Assembly (NCBI GenBank): GCA_019614645.1
Contig: JABWDB010000002.1
Coordinates: 11,073,501 to 11,137,500, forward strand
Direction of reading: 5' to 3'
DNA from: Stratiolaelaps scimitus
Lineage: Eukaryota > Arthropoda > Arachnida > Mesostigmata > Laelapidae
Length of the DNA: 64,000 bases
A program made the translations under genes and the position numbers. Below are positions 11,717-24,028 of the stretch, piece after piece; the first letter of the stretch is position 1, and each line of letters opens with the position of its first letter. The notes under the pieces were generated by a model. That model was not told the origin of the DNA, searched no databases, and saw nothing but the letters and a program-made list of their open reading frames with translations.

Positions 11717-12004
11717 CTAATATAGTCTGGTACAATGGCAATAATCCCGACGATGACTTAATACCTCTTCAATACCTCTTAGTTGAGCGTTTACCACCGC
11801 CGCGTCCGCTGTCAGGTCTTTCAACTCTTCTTTGAACTCCATCAATCTCATTCTGTTGTTTTCATTGGGCAGCAGCATCGGGCTGCAACGCGGTGCCATG
11901 CTGTCCGATCCTTTTCTGGGTCTGACCATTCGGAGCACCGGACTCGCAAGATGGCGCTTGATAGCGAACGAACGCCGGGTCGGGCATGAGCCCTATTCCG
12001 AGCA
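11717..12004 (-). CDS. candidate exon, helix-rich
   Basis: A 95-codon open frame. Its second half is charged and heptad-like (LMEFKEELKDLTADAAVV, then NAQLRGIEEVLSHRR), suggesting an alpha-helical or coiled-coil segment. Two donor-like sites, AAGAG|GTATTG and AAGAG|GTATTA, lie near its end around 11775-11790. No acceptor with a good pyrimidine tract is obvious, and a second frame is open over part of it. Family unknown. Confidence 0.3.
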
Positions 12005-12125
12005 CATTGTGCCTCTAAGTGACCATCGATCATCGTTGATCATGACCGTTCCCTTCTCATGTGTCTTGTGCAAATAAACGCTTCCGGGACGGACGTGCGG
12101 TTTCCGTTTGTACGGATTACGCGAA

Positions 12126-12399
12126 TTACGTTCTCACTATGGCGCGACAGACGGTGCTGTGCCGGCCCTCACAGTCTAGGGGAGGTGGCTGGCAGCCTTC
12201 GTTGCGATGTCCGTTGGCAGATGGCTGGTCAGCACGAGCGAGAGCATGCCCCGTATCACTAACCACTACGAATGCTGGTTCGTCCTGCTGCTGCTGCAGC
12301 TGCAAGCTTGCCACGTTCGTTGCACAGCTGACCAAGCAGTACAAGTCCACGAAGCAACCACCCCATGCTCCACTACCCTGTCTAACTGATGCATCCCCT
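12126..12399 (-). CDS. candidate exon, glutamine-rich
   Basis: About 90 codons without a stop, including a short poly-Q run (LQLQQQQDEPAFVVVSD). The frame stays open until possible donors ATA|GTGAGA and GAAC|GTAATT at its end. A 136-codon frame on the other strand covers the same DNA and is an alternative. The CTG/CAG run at 12286-12305 makes both strands look open. Function unknown. Confidence 0.28.
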
Positions 12400-12581
12400 C
12401 ATATAATCGATCACTGCTCGCCAGTTTCTGCCCTCCTCAGCTCTGGCCCAATAGTTGCCGAATTTCCTTAAAAGGTTGCCAAAACGAAGTACAATACACC
12501 AGGAGCGGGGTGGACAATGAAATATTCCCTGGTTTTGGAGCCGTTCAAATTTCGCAAATGTTCGTTGGAGAACGCGTTCCG

Positions 12582-12602
12582 GTTGTTGTTGTTGTTGTTG
12601 TT
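12582..12602. repeat. (GTT)n microsatellite
   Basis: Seven tandem GTT units. Confidence 0.9.
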
Positions 12603-13157
12603 ATCGACCACTTTATACCACGACCACAGCTACTTGATTCCATAGAAATTTAGTGTTGCTTCTTCATTCATGTTTTAAGCATAAGGGTAATAATCGTAAT
12701 ATGCGTAAAGTGCTGGTTGGCGAAGACATTTCTCACGAGGGATTCTCTATGTATTTTCGACAATATTCAGATAACCCCACGTTGCTTTGTTCCAGTGTAA
12801 GCAAACTTGTCATTGGTTTTGTCCTGGACTGGGTAAGGAAAACCGATCGCATGCCGTCGTGTTAAGGTCGACCTATGGGTATTTTTGCGAAGCGTTCCAC
12901 TGAGCGAAAATTCACTATTTATTTTTTTTTCCCGCTATCTTTTTTTTAGACCTCAACGCCTTCTTGTCCAAGGGCACCTCAAAGACGTATTTGATTATCC
13001 GATATAATATATATGTGTATTTAATAGGGGCGTGCTATATTTACATAATCACTGGATAGTCCTAACCGAAGGAACACTTTCTTAGATACGTTCAACAGTA
13101 TTCATAAAAATCACGCTTGCCATTCCTCGTCATCGACAACTTGGATCCGTGTTACCC

Positions 13158-13438
13158 ACCATCTATCGTGCGACGTATACAAATGCTGAGCCAAGAAGCA
13201 AAACAAGGGGGTTCGCTCAGCGCGTTCGGAGAATCTTGGCTGGGATCAATAGAGGCCTTTCTATAAACTTTACAACCTCGAACCACTGCGCTTTGCATTT
13301 GCATAATGAACCGTTTCCGGTCCGAATCGGCGTAGTTCTCAGTAATCTTAGCCGATGCAGGAGGCTGGGTAGGAGGCTTGCTGCCGATCGTCGTCATCCG
13401 GGACGATGCAATTGGGCTGCAACTATCACCGAAATTAG
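13158..13438 (-). CDS. candidate exon ending at a GTAACA donor
   Basis: A 95-codon open frame whose stop codon is the TAA of the donor itself (GATGGTGG|GTAACA, near 13158), the pattern expected when a true exon runs into its intron. The composition is protein-like (KITENYADSDRKRFIM, then GCKVYRKASIDPSQD). A possible acceptor, GATAGTTGCAG|CCCAATTG, lies near 13405 with a mediocre pyrimidine tract. An overlapping plus-strand frame (13149-13469) is the main alternative. No family recognised. Confidence 0.33.
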
Positions 13439-13469
13439 ATCACTGCGTAGATCGGCACCCACCACGTAG

Positions 13470-14161
13470 CTTTGCTGTAGTTCTACCCAATAAGCGAATA
13501 CAAACTCGAATCCCACGCGACCAACCTGTTTCGTTATTTTTTGCTAACCTTTTCCGACATACCCTAATACAATATTGTTGGCCGCAAATTTCCTTGCGTG
13601 CCGATGCTGAGTTTCTTATTCGACGAACGAGGGAACGACGGAGCTGAATTGTATATACACACTTTTAGCAAGACCACCTGCTCTTGCCGATGCAGTCGTA
13701 TCGAAAATCTCAACCTAACCGCTGAATATAGACTCCACGTAGGAGATTTATGGTTGAAAAATGCCTCTTCAGCTGGGTAGCCTTTGAGCCCAGCTTACTC
13801 ACATGCAGGGATTACCACAGCCCCCGCAATAAATTTCTAGTCTACAACCCCTTACCGCTGGTTGATTAAAATCGAACGTAGTCGGAAATGTTTTCTGTTG
13901 ACTTGGTCTAACAGGACAATGAAATGTTCGTGTGCAGCATTCACAGGGTTACTGCAAGACTCATTGTGATTTATGTATAATGTTGCCCCTCAATATGAAA
14001 GAGCGCAGTGGACGAGAAGCAACCTCGATTTTCCTATAGAATGTGTCCAGACGTACAAGTTTGGTCCTGAACCCTCTGAGTAACTGCCTTTCATTGGGGA
14101 ACTTCTCGGGCTCATTTGACTGTGTACAACTAAATAATAGACTGAATATCATTTAGAATCA
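13470..14161. other. unassigned stretch
   Basis: No supported gene or repeat. Confidence 0.45.
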
Positions 14162-14332
14162 ATGAAATCCATTTGTCCTATAATTTGCGCATGTCTTATC
14201 GTCCAACTCGTCACATCACAATTTGTCCTCGAGCAACGATCCCCCGAAATTGTCAATTCCATTCAGCAGGGAACAAACTCCACTACGATGGTGACATTAT
14301 TTTTAATTAATCATTTTCTACCAGCTAGATAG
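14162..14332 (+). CDS. small open frame with signal-peptide-like start
   Basis: An ATG at 14162 opens 56 codons. The first 19 residues, MKSICPIICACLIVQLVTS, form a short basic end, a hydrophobic core and a small-residue cleavage region. A polar stretch follows (QFVLEQRSPEIVNSIQQG) with an N-S-T glycosylation motif. This is typical of the first coding exon of a secreted arthropod protein. A possible donor, ACGATG|GTGACA, would end the exon at 14290; otherwise the frame stops at TAG 14330-14332. Family unknown. Confidence 0.35.
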   Translation: MKSICPIICACLIVQLVTSQFVLEQRSPEIVNSIQQGTNSTTMVTLFLINHFLPAR

Positions 14333-14901
14333 GCATTTTTATTAGACTGATCAAGACAATGTGCTAAACGAATTCATGACGAATGCAATAGCAATTCGTA
14401 TGCATTATTCATATTTTACAGTTTGTTTTGGCGTGTTCAGCATTCAAAACGTGTTTTCAATTGAAGGACAAAACATTTTATTTCTTCTTTCAATCCTGCA
14501 TTGTGCTAGGTTACCCTAGTACGCTAGTAGTATCAGATACTTACTGACTAAACCCAGAGCCTATTTTGACGTGGGGCATTGACCGGGGCTGTCAAAAGTA
14601 TCACTTCAGTCAGTGCCTTGCAGGGACCGGCCGTCGATTCCAACCATGTCCTATCCCTCAGTTCCTCCTCTGGGTCGAACCCTCCCGCCCAGCCGCAGCG
14701 GGTGGGTTCCGGACATTTTCCCTTCGGACCAGCTCTGCTATCCGCGCTCGTTCTAGCCTATCCTTCTCCCGGAGGATCTTTTCGGCTAGTGTGTTCCCTC
14801 TGTCCCATTTGTCTCTGGCCAGGCACATGTAGGAAACGAACCTTCGGATCCCGTCTTGCATGAACCTTGTCAGTTCGGCGTCCTCGACCTCATCCTTTAA
14901 A

Positions 14902-14905
<4 letters not shown>

Positions 14906-14942
<37 letters not shown>

Positions 14943-14955
14943 TATATATATATAT
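14906..14955. repeat. (TA)n microsatellite
   Basis: About 50 bp of TA with one AAA interruption at 14938-14940. Confidence 0.95.
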
Positions 14956-16478
14956 CTGTTGATAGTACGTCATTTGAAGTACGAAATTAAAATCGAAAAC
15001 AAAGTGCTTTTTCGTTGCGTAAGTGCGGCTTTATTTCATGCCTGTATCAAGCATGTTTGCCAACAGCTCTAAACAAGTCCAAATGTCAGATTATACAATA
15101 CACATCGGTCGCAGGTGAACAAATATTGAGAGTCGTCGTCCCATATGCGCCATCGTGTAGAAAGATGCAAAGCAATGTCTTAGTATAGAGTGTCCTCGTG
15201 GCCTGCGGCAAGCTACCGCGCCGCAAGTGGCCAGGGATATTCAGGTGCGTACATCCGTCGTGTGTCTCTGTTTGAGACGTCGGGTAGCTTTCGCCGCAGG
15301 TTGGCCCCGACTGTGGTGTGTGTTTGTTGGAAACTAGAAGCCTCCCGACGCCAACTCCGGCTCTGGACAACCGATAGACTTCGACATGGATGCAAACGGA
15401 CCGATGCGGTGCGTTTTCAAGCTCCCATGGGACAGCATCGTCAAAGCTATCCCTGAGACAGACGTCACATCAAGCCACTGCGGGGCGGCGAGGCTGAGGC
15501 CGCCGTAAGAACACATGTACATTTGGGACTTTCTCAACGCGGCAGCTCTGGCTCCACTCTGAATCTTCTCTACCCGCCGGCTACTCGGAGATCTAGAACT
15601 TTGTGGCTTTTAGAGTGTACCGACATTAACAGAGAGTGTATGCATAAAGCCGGATGAAGATGGAGCAAGGCCTCATAGTAACTATTTGCGATACGCGATT
15701 AGTTTTGTTGTCGTTTTAAGGTCAACAATATATTATCGAAAGAAATACGACCACCATCGCCCAGTATAATTCTGCTCCTGGTCTGTTGTTATGCAGAATA
15801 ACCTATCCAAGCCGAGAGGCAAAGTGACACGAGATGCATGTACGCGCAACGTGTTGTGCAATTCCCTGAATTGCATATAAGTACGCCTATTAATGTCTGC
15901 CCTATAAAACAAAGCGCATAAAGGGAAGCACGAGCGGTATATTCACAGCTAAACCTATGATATCGTACGGGTTATCAATCGGTGCCCATAGGTGGTCCTC
16001 AACTACCTCCCACAGAGCCTTACCGCAGATAGCAATGAGCTTCGCGATGACGATTAGGTCGACCTGTTTATGCAGGTCTAAATGGAGGAGAGGGAAGCAA
16101 AGAGATTCGATACCAAGCAGAATAAAGGGTGCATTATCTCGATGAACGCACCACGACACACAGTAGCGCAAATGCGAAGCCTACTGTTATGACGAATACA
16201 ACGAAGTGATGAATACAATAAATTAGCGTTGACACAATAGCTACGAGAACGAAGCGATGGGAAATAATTGTAAAGTCGAAAATTTGCGCATTGGCTCTTT
16301 TATAGCAGAACGTTAATTGCTTTTTTATATGGACCGTCCGCCAAAGATTTGACGGTGAACTTGAGTTAACAAACACAATATGCGAATAAACAATTCGATT
16401 GATATAAACGTCAGATTTGTATGACAACTTGGTAAGAGATACAGAGCATGAATATTATGAGTATATAGGCCTCCCACG
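14956..16478. other. unassigned stretch
   Basis: No supported gene. Two minus-strand frames (15902-16171 and 16134-16427) contain hydrophobic segments and overlap in different phases. A single frameshifted membrane-protein exon is imaginable but not supported. Confidence 0.4.
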
Positions 16479-16500
16479 CTGCCTACTGTTGAGTAGGCAG

Positions 16501-16699
16501 TTTGGGAAGTTTGACTTACTTATTTGACAATTTGGGAAGTGTGACTTACTTATTTGACAATTTGGGAAGTTTGACTTACTTATTTGACAATTTGGGAAGT
16601 TTGACTTACTTATTTGACAATTTGGGAAGTTTGACTTACCTATTTGACAATTTGGGAAGTTTGACTTACTTATTTGACAATTTGGGAAATTTGACTTAC
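16501..16699. repeat. 30-bp minisatellite, 6 full units plus a partial seventh
   Basis: Units start at 16501, 16531, 16561, 16591, 16621 and 16651, with a partial unit from 16681. The consensus begins TTTGGGAAGTTTGACTTACT and ends TATTTGACAA. Only three single-base variants are seen. Because 30 is divisible by three, frames stay open on both strands: a 10-residue repeat GSLTYLFDNL on plus and SKSNFPNCQI on minus. Every unit carries ACTTAC, a perfect GTAAGT donor on the minus strand. An 8-bp inverted repeat, CTGCCTAC/GTAGGCAG (16479-16500), abuts the left end, and CGCTGCC occurs at both borders. Confidence 0.95.
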
Positions 16700-17544
16700 G
16701 CTGCCACTGAGACATCTCTGAGGGCGTTTTCCCTCTTTCCTTTAAACTGCCCGTCATTTTCGCACCAATCAGATTTCGCGTGAATGGGCTCGTACCAACC
16801 TACATTCGAATGTATTTCATATTCGTAGCTCTGGCAGAATTGGCGAAAGCTCTAAGTCGTCCCCATACCACTCTAGTATATCTATTCAAACTCATGCGAC
16901 GTATGTCTGTCGTCGCAAAAAGGATGTCTTGCAGAGCAGATGTCCAACTTCGGCAGCCGTTTACATAGAAGCTGAACTGTGATTGGGGCTTCATAGGGTC
17001 ACGTTCGCTTTTTATCTTTGCTCTTTATGTGTGTAGGTGTGTACGTGCAGTTTCCTTTCGTTTTCCTTATACCAACCTTGCCCGCCTCTGATACACACAT
17101 GGTTTTGAGCTTAACGCAGTCATTTCCGAGCATAGCCGCCGCAGTTCTTTCACAATTTTTTCTCTCTTCAAAGGAACACTACTGTCCCTTTCAGCATTTC
17201 ACCTCTTAGTCGTCAGCCATCCTCGATCTGTAAGCGTGTTCATATGTGTTCGTGTCAGTTCTATCTAGCAGTATAGCCTTGATCCCCATGCGGGCCTAGC
17301 CTGCATATCTTCCTTTGCTTGTGTCTATACGGAAGTTGGTATAGGCATGTATGCCTTGACGCTACTGACACTGCGTAAGGAAGAGGAGTGTGAGGAGACG
17401 CCGAGGCAATGCTTTCTAATCGCAATGCTACAGGCAGCGAAATTACTCACATCCGCTGAGAAAGCAAGGAGTGAAAGGAAAAAGCTGTCTCTCTCCCTCT
17501 CGTTTTTTTTCCTGGTGGAAGCAGGACTTTACCGGAGGAGATGA
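16700..17544. other. unassigned stretch
   Basis: Short open frames exist on both strands near 16800-17000, one starting MYFIFVALAELAKA (hydrophobic). Nothing distinguishes them from chance. Confidence 0.4.
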
Positions 17545-17777
17545 ATCTCGACGAGTAGCATTGCGTCAGCAGCCTCCGCCCAATCGCTATTATCGGTATC
17601 GCCCGTCAGTTCACGATACCGCCTCAGCACGAACGACATTAGTTGTAGTAGCGGCACGGTCGGAACAGAAGCGATCGGAGAAGTCTCCATAGGAATTGAA
17701 GTAACATCGCGAAGTAACAGCAACGGCGGCTGAGGCAGCTCTGTTGCAGCGTCGTTCGTATCCGCCACAAATCGGCG
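17545..17777 (-). CDS. candidate exon with acceptor and GTAAAG donor
   Basis: The acceptor CACTTCATTTTCCTCACTGGAG| ends near 17778. The frame runs about 78 codons and its stop is the TAA of the donor CTCCG|GTAAAG at 17544. Residues are protein-like (RFVADTNDAATELPQPPL, then SFVLRRYRELTGDTDNSDW). The product is unknown. The plus-strand candidate at 17793 starts just beyond it, so the two would be divergent if both were real. Confidence 0.32.
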
Positions 17778-17792
17778 ACTCCAGTGAGGAAA

Positions 17793-18109
17793 ATGAAGTG
17801 GATGCGATATAATCACGATAACCATAGAGCTAGGACGTTAGCCGACAGAAAGTCGGAGAGAGAGAGCGTGCACAAGTGGGCCGCCCGGCTGAGTGCATCG
17901 TCCCAGTGGCAGCTCAGAGACGGAGACGTTCCGCAGTGTAGAAATCCGTCCTCACTGTCCAAGTCGTCACCGTCGTCATCCAGAGTTGCGTATCTCGTTG
18001 CCTCCTCGCTATCGGCCTTGGACGTGGATGGACGCAGTGCTGGCCGACGAAGGCCTTCTCCCCATCGCAACGTTTCCTCTACTCGGTCATCCATAAGGAC
18101 ATTCTACAA
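17793..18109 (+). CDS. candidate first coding exon, serine- and arginine-rich
   Basis: An ATG with good context (GGAAAATGAAG) opens about 105 codons that remain open to a strong donor, TACAA|GTAAGAC (donor G at 18110); the stop codon is the TAA of that donor. The encoded piece is basic and serine-rich (SSLSKSSPSSSRVAYL) with no recognised domain. The opposite strand also has an ATG-started acidic frame here (MDDRVEETLRWGEG, 17813-18094). The region is CpG-rich, which lengthens chance frames. Confidence 0.32.
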
Positions 18110-20908
18110 GTAAGACAAGAAGGACGGATGGGAGCGAGCCTATTGGTGCTGCTGCCATGGCCGGCCTACCGAGGCAAGAAGCTGATGTCCGTTAGCTGAC
18201 GTCCATGAGTAGAGCAACTGCTTGCTTTGGCTGTGTGATACGGCTTGCGAGTGATTGTGCCCAGTGGCACTAGAGTGGCCTTTCGTACGGATGATGTCGG
18301 TGACTGGCCAACCAGCCGCCGTGTATTTCTCGATGTGGATTGTGTGCGTGTGTCTCGGGGCGTGTGTGAATCTTTTCATGTGACTACGGTGCAAGACGTC
18401 CCTGCCTTGAGAAGTGAGGCAGAAGGATAGAATCAACTACATATGTGAAGAAGCGATAAACGAGTGGGGAAGAGTTCCGAGTGAGACCTTCGCTTCAGGC
18501 GCGGAAGAAAACTACGAGAGAGACAGCATAGCGGAAAAGACAGAAAAGGCACTGGGATAATCGGGGGGGTTGGGGTCCACACAATGGGGGCCAGAGTCGT
18601 TTTTCCAAGAAGCACTTCGATACCGCTCGGACGACACAAACGTATGGATTGCTGAACTCTGATACGCACCCATATCGCATGCTACGCGGATAGAAGAAAA
18701 GTGTGCGGATAATGCTTCCAAGGGAAAAATAGAGAGATGTTATGCCCTCTTCTTCCTCATCCTCTGGTGCGCGAGGGGCAAGAGAAAGGAAAAATCTTCC
18801 CAACTAATTCTGTGAAGTCTTTGATCAGGCAGGGCCAACGAAAGAAAGTACGAGAGGATAGCCATTATTCTAGGTAACCTTTTCTCCCATATTGCGCTAT
18901 TGTTTTCTATGACTCAGTTCTCCCTCTTAGAAGAACGTTGCCACTGTCACTGCCATATTTTGCGTAAAGCAGCATATTTGATAGGAGATGGTACCCGGAA
19001 CCGAAGCGCAAAACGCGAACAATGTGTGACTCATTGCACACAAACATTTCTACTAGGGGAACCATTGGAAGCCTACAATGGTTTGTGTTACTTTTTATGA
19101 ATTTATTGTGCACCGTTTCGAAAGCTGGTGCGAGTGCTAAGATTATATTCACATGGTATATATAGCTTTTAGAAAGTTGAACTTTATTTGTATAGAGTGA
19201 TGCATCCGCGGTCTTGTAGTTTGTTCGTTTTATCTCGCAAGATCCATGCTTTATTTTGCTAGTCGTCAGCAGAAAGCATATCGATCTATCATTTAACTAA
19301 AAATTGGTGCCAAAAGTGTTGTATTCGTGTCTATTCAAAACAGACTGCACTTTTTCCAGTGCTCTAATTTGGTGCTGATGAGATAATTAGAACGGAACAA
19401 GCCTAATATATCATCATACCGTGGCATACGTATCGCTAACATGTGTATCATCGAATCAAAAACATCCTAAACTACCTCTAGCTTACATCGGCTAAGAGGC
19501 ACGCCGTCATGCACGCTGAGCGCCTAGAACAAGACACAGGTGATTACCCAAACATGTTTCATAACAGATAATGCGCGGGGAGGGTATTGGGGCTGCTTCG
19601 GTTGCCGCATGTTGTGCCCGTCGGACTGCAGTGCAAGTGGCTGTTTATTTAATTAGCTAACGATGACTAAAAACACAAAGGAGAAACAAAAATGATAGGG
19701 AATTACACGACTACAACAACCCCTAGGCACGTAGGAACTCTCCATGTCCACAACCCTCCATGTGTGTTCTTCTTCTCAGTAACACAACGTTGCTATAACG
19801 GTGCGTTCGTAACCATGCAAAATCGTTCTCGGTGTACAGCACATGTTATGTACGCGGGTTGCTGCGATCTGCCTGTTTTTGACGGGAACATTCTAAATTT
19901 AGCGGCACAGCAGGATGTAGTGCGGAGTTCCTTGGGGACTCGACAATTCCGGGCTTGCAATAGTGAGGCAATTGGCGGAAAATGATACTAGGATATACAA
20001 TGTGCATTTAAAGAAAAAAACGGTACAATTGAGATACAAACGTCTCGTACATATCTAACATTGGTTGCGTGCTGTTGCCTAAGGCAGCAAAATGTCAAGT
20101 GTTTCTGTGCATTGTGTCTGAAGAACACTTGTCCCAAAAAAGATGAAAATCAACTTCTGAAGAAAAACTCATGTGTTGGTGCCCTTACCGTGTCTCTAGA
20201 CAGTGCCCTCTACGATGTTGCAATGTACCGGAGAGGAATTCACAAGCTAAGCAATTTGACTAAAATATGATCAAAATATATGCGTTGACACCTTGCGTGC
20301 AAGCACTTCTGATGCAGCACGGTAGCCTATATATTTGAAATGTTTTTTTTTATCTTAGATCTCTTAACGCGGAATGCGGAGGCGGACCGGGCCCACACCG
20401 GGTTTCCCATTAACTTGTTTTCACTATTCTATTAGCTGCTAACATACGCAGATTCATCGATTCGCGTTCTACACATTATTTTCTTCAGTCTAATGAAGAT
20501 GTGGAATTCATCTCTATCATCAGCGCCCGCATCTGAATTCGAAGCGTACTCGTCATTTGAAATGCGTATAGCATACGTACGATGAGACGTGCTTGCCCTG
20601 CTCTGAACAAGCTCCATCTCATAAATTGTGTTCATTTCATAACTCGAGAATGTATGGGTCGCAACGAGCCGACAGTAGCGCCAGCAGCCGCACTGCGAAG
20701 TCGAAGACTTCCTTTCTCCAGCCATAAGAGGCTTGCCCCCCCGCCGGAAGGATATCAGAGCAAGCTGACCACTATCGCACAACGCAAGCGTTACAATGGA
20801 ATTGTGTGTCCGCAAAACTTTTGTCGCTCGCTACGGTATCCTGCTGGATACATGAATGGGCCAACCCTCATATTTGTCTATCAAAGCGTAGGGGCACTGT
20901 CCTTTATG
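18110..20908. other. unassigned stretch
   Basis: CpG-richer to about 18800, then AT-rich. Overlapping frames on both strands near 18140-18800 conflict with one another and none has splice support. A small cysteine-containing frame at 20061-20270 is not recognisable. Confidence 0.4.
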
Positions 20909-20909
20909 A

Positions 20910-20928
20910 TCTCTCTCTCTCTCTCTCC
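20910..20928. repeat. (CT)n microsatellite
   Basis: About 18 bp of CT repeats. Confidence 0.85.
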
Positions 20929-21476
20929 CTTTGAAAGCACACATATTTGTTGTCTGTATAACGAAGAACGAACAGAATATATTTGTTTCAATTGCACGCC
21001 CATTCGCCTTGTGCCCGCAGAACTCTTATGAGAAATACTTGTAACGACCGTAATATGCCTTTATCCGTTGTGAACCACAGCTGTAGAACTATTTTCGAAT
21101 TGAATTAGCTATAGCCTGCCGCAAATCTTTTGACGGCAGCTTGGGGTACACCAATATACATATTGCATGTTAAGTCATTACATTGTACACGTCGCTCATG
21201 CTACGACATCGGGAGTGTGCGTTGGGTGCATTACACCACCGGTACTGCCCGAGCGGCTGCGTTCGAGATCGAAGGTCGCCCTACTTCATACTTGAGTATG
21301 TCACTTAGGAAGATTGGTAACACGGAAACGAAACTCTTAATTGAGATTTCGTTTAGACAGTTATAAAATTAATTAAGATGCAAGAGAGCATGAAGTATTG
21401 TGATACCTCAATGTATATAGCTGATCATAGTTCCCAGTGTACACTGGTGGCAAAAGTGGACAAGAGCTATCAAGTG

Positions 21477-21500
21477 TAATAATAATAATAATAATAATAA
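21477..21500. repeat. (TAA)n microsatellite
   Basis: Eight tandem TAA units. Confidence 0.9.
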
Positions 21501-21822
21501 CGAAATACTCTCAAGCACCTACAAATGTGGACTTAAAACTTGCTTACGAGCTTTATAATTAACGCATTTAATCAGAATCTGTTTATCGGGCAGCTACGCG
21601 TAAACATGATGAGTACGTTATCAGTGTTATCGTTACAGGTAACTCAAGGTGGAGACAGCCTCTCGCAATACTTGAAATTCCACCTTGACAGAGTAAATTA
21701 ACCGTTAGTTAGCCATGTCCATGCATATTGAATTGCATGTGATAAAAGTGTTAATGGTTTGCAAATATAAATGTTTTTTGACTATATGTAAATATACTCT
21801 AATACGTGGATTTATATTTCAG

Positions 21823-22024
21823 TACCGCTGGCTTTTATTTCAATACTCCTCCCCTCGATAAAGCTACGGACTCCGTCAAGATGTGTACGTGTCATACACT
21901 CCATTCGAAAGGGCTGAAAGCTTTGAACATTAATACACCCCAGCTGCATAACGGGATCATGGCTTGTGGTGCACTGAAGCCAAGTTTTGAATATGATGCA
22001 GGCGGGGAATGTAACCTTTATTGA
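21823..22024 (+). CDS. candidate exon after a strong acceptor
   Basis: Preceded by GTGGATTTATATTTCAG| (AG at 21821-21822). After one base the frame reads about 66 codons to TGA at 22022-22024, with a protein-like composition (TPPLDKATDSVKMCTC, then MACGALKPSFEYDAGG). A donor-like GAAT|GTAACC lies close to the end. It could be a terminal or internal exon. No family recognised. Confidence 0.32.
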
Positions 22025-24028
22025 TGACCTTCAAGAGCCTTGTGTCCGTATTTAGATTATTCTATCATAACTTACGCCGACGAAGAACATAAACATCTGC
22101 GACTCCAGGCCCAGATTCGGTGTCTGATAATCCACGAAACATTACTCACCAAGATACTCATGACATGAACAACACAATTTCACTTTCGGGAATATTTGAG
22201 CAACGGCCATAATCGCAAGATCCCGACTGGCTCGCTGAGTATTCCAGCACATGTAGAGGGTTCAAGGCAGGTCATCGAGCACGCGAATGGATAACGCTCT
22301 GATTGCGTGTCCCCCAACGCCGCGTTGGAGCGGCGTCAGTTTCGTCTTTACCGAGAGCATATCTACGAATAAGTCGCCGTGGTAACGTACATCAGCTCTT
22401 TTGGGCCACCGCTGAACTAGAAGTTTGCCTTGCATAGAGCGAACCCAAGCCTGTACAACGCTTTTCTGTAGAATTATTATTCGTCGATTGACTCATGTTT
22501 AATTCGTACACACACGCTAACCTTGCGAATGTAAACGTGCGTGTATGAGCCTCAAGGACAAGATTGTTTACCATGCGTATAAATCTATCATATATAAAGA
22601 CTTGGCCTCTGTGGTAGTTAGCTTGAACGTACGATACCGTTCCTCGTTTCGTTGTTATACAATACCAATACGACCTTGGCTCCAGAGCCGTGCTGCTTCG
22701 GCAGACTTTTGGCGATGTGTATAAGCTTCTTTCGGATAATGCTGGCAGGAGGCCCGGCATCGGAAGATCTTTCTTTTGTTGAACGTGCCGCTAGGTCGCT
22801 TTCTCAAGATTACTTTCTCGATACACATAAACCTTCAGAAACACAAAATACCTTCTTTCCTGCCGGCGTTCGTTCTCGTCTTCTCGATTCTAAGGTCGGG
22901 CTCCCGCATCAGTGTGAGCCTCTTCCGTTGTTAGTTCCCTCTCACTGAAATCTAGCCTGTCTTGCTTGCTCGCTCAGAGCGCTGTGTCACCAAGAATATA
23001 GACGTCGTCGTTACGCTGTGACGTAAAAAGTAGTGGCCTCCTTCGGGTCCCGGTCGCTCATGTCGGACGGGAGTGCTCTAACCTAAATATCGATTCAAGC
23101 AACGTTCGCTCGTATTTGGTTTACGCTGAGAAACTGGTATATATTAGATCGTTTAGCAAATTGAAGGTGCTCTCATGTGGTGGAATCGAAATACCCTCCA
23201 CGACTGTGCTCTCAACCATAAAAATTAGCAGGGTCTTGCCATACCCAGCAGATGTCGCAACAACTCCTTTCCATGATTCTGGTTATCCCTGTCTACACCC
23301 CAAGGCACAATTACATTTGGCCAACATGAAAAAGTGGCAAAAAGTGGCTACATGCAATGTGCCCTTGGCGGTCATACCTTCGTTTGTGTGATCTCAGTTC
23401 TCTCAAATAAAAAAAATTTCACATGATGGCAATTTCACATGCGGACATGGAGCGAAAATATGAACCAATACGTCTTTTACACACCCAATTCTACCGCATC
23501 ACAGTGAGACGCCTACGTACAACCTAATTCTAAAGCTCGCCTGAGATTTTTTTATTGTATAATAAAATCGTAGTTGACAACGGAGATTGTTCAGCTGGGT
23601 TTCCAGGGATTGACCCACATACGTCTGGGACCACATAAATAAACACAAATGGATTAGCCACAGCCGTGAGCAGCCTCATCTATACGACGGTCGTCCTAAG
23701 CCAACCCAAGTGAACACACAGGCGCACGCACACACATATAATCTTATGAATATATACCAAGCAAATCTGCTATTAGTAAACAGACGCGGTGTGGGTGATG
23801 ACTATAAAATATCGCATATCCAAATGACATCGGAGACGTTCTACTAAATATCTGAGCGAATATAAACGCGAAATGGAGGATTAGCCCTAGAAATAAACAG
23901 ATGGATTACGAGTCCACAGTGGGGTAACCTAGCGAGTGTTATACAATTAACGGAATGGTGACATCATTTAAGGCTGAAGGTGATTGTGCTTTGGTTGATT
24001 TCGCATCTTTAGGAAGGTAGACATTGTC
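22025..24028. other. unassigned stretch
   Basis: No supported gene. Open frames near 22400-22950 and 23116-23391 lack splice or domain evidence. ATTTCACATG occurs twice within 25 bp at about 23418 and 23434, a trivial short repeat. Confidence 0.45.

Noticed and set aside
15902..16427. Frameshifted membrane-protein gene on the minus strand
   Set aside because: Two hydrophobic frames overlap in different phases but begin at non-ATG codons and lack splice sites linking them.
16810..16968. Neuropeptide precursor (hydrophobic leader, RR and KR sites)
   Set aside because: The putative peptides lack the glycine amidation signal or repeats, and an antisense frame is equally open.
22690..22720. GTGCTGCTTCGGCAG resembling the 5' stem of U6 snRNA
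   Set aside because: Similarity ends after about 15 bases; the conserved U6 body does not follow.
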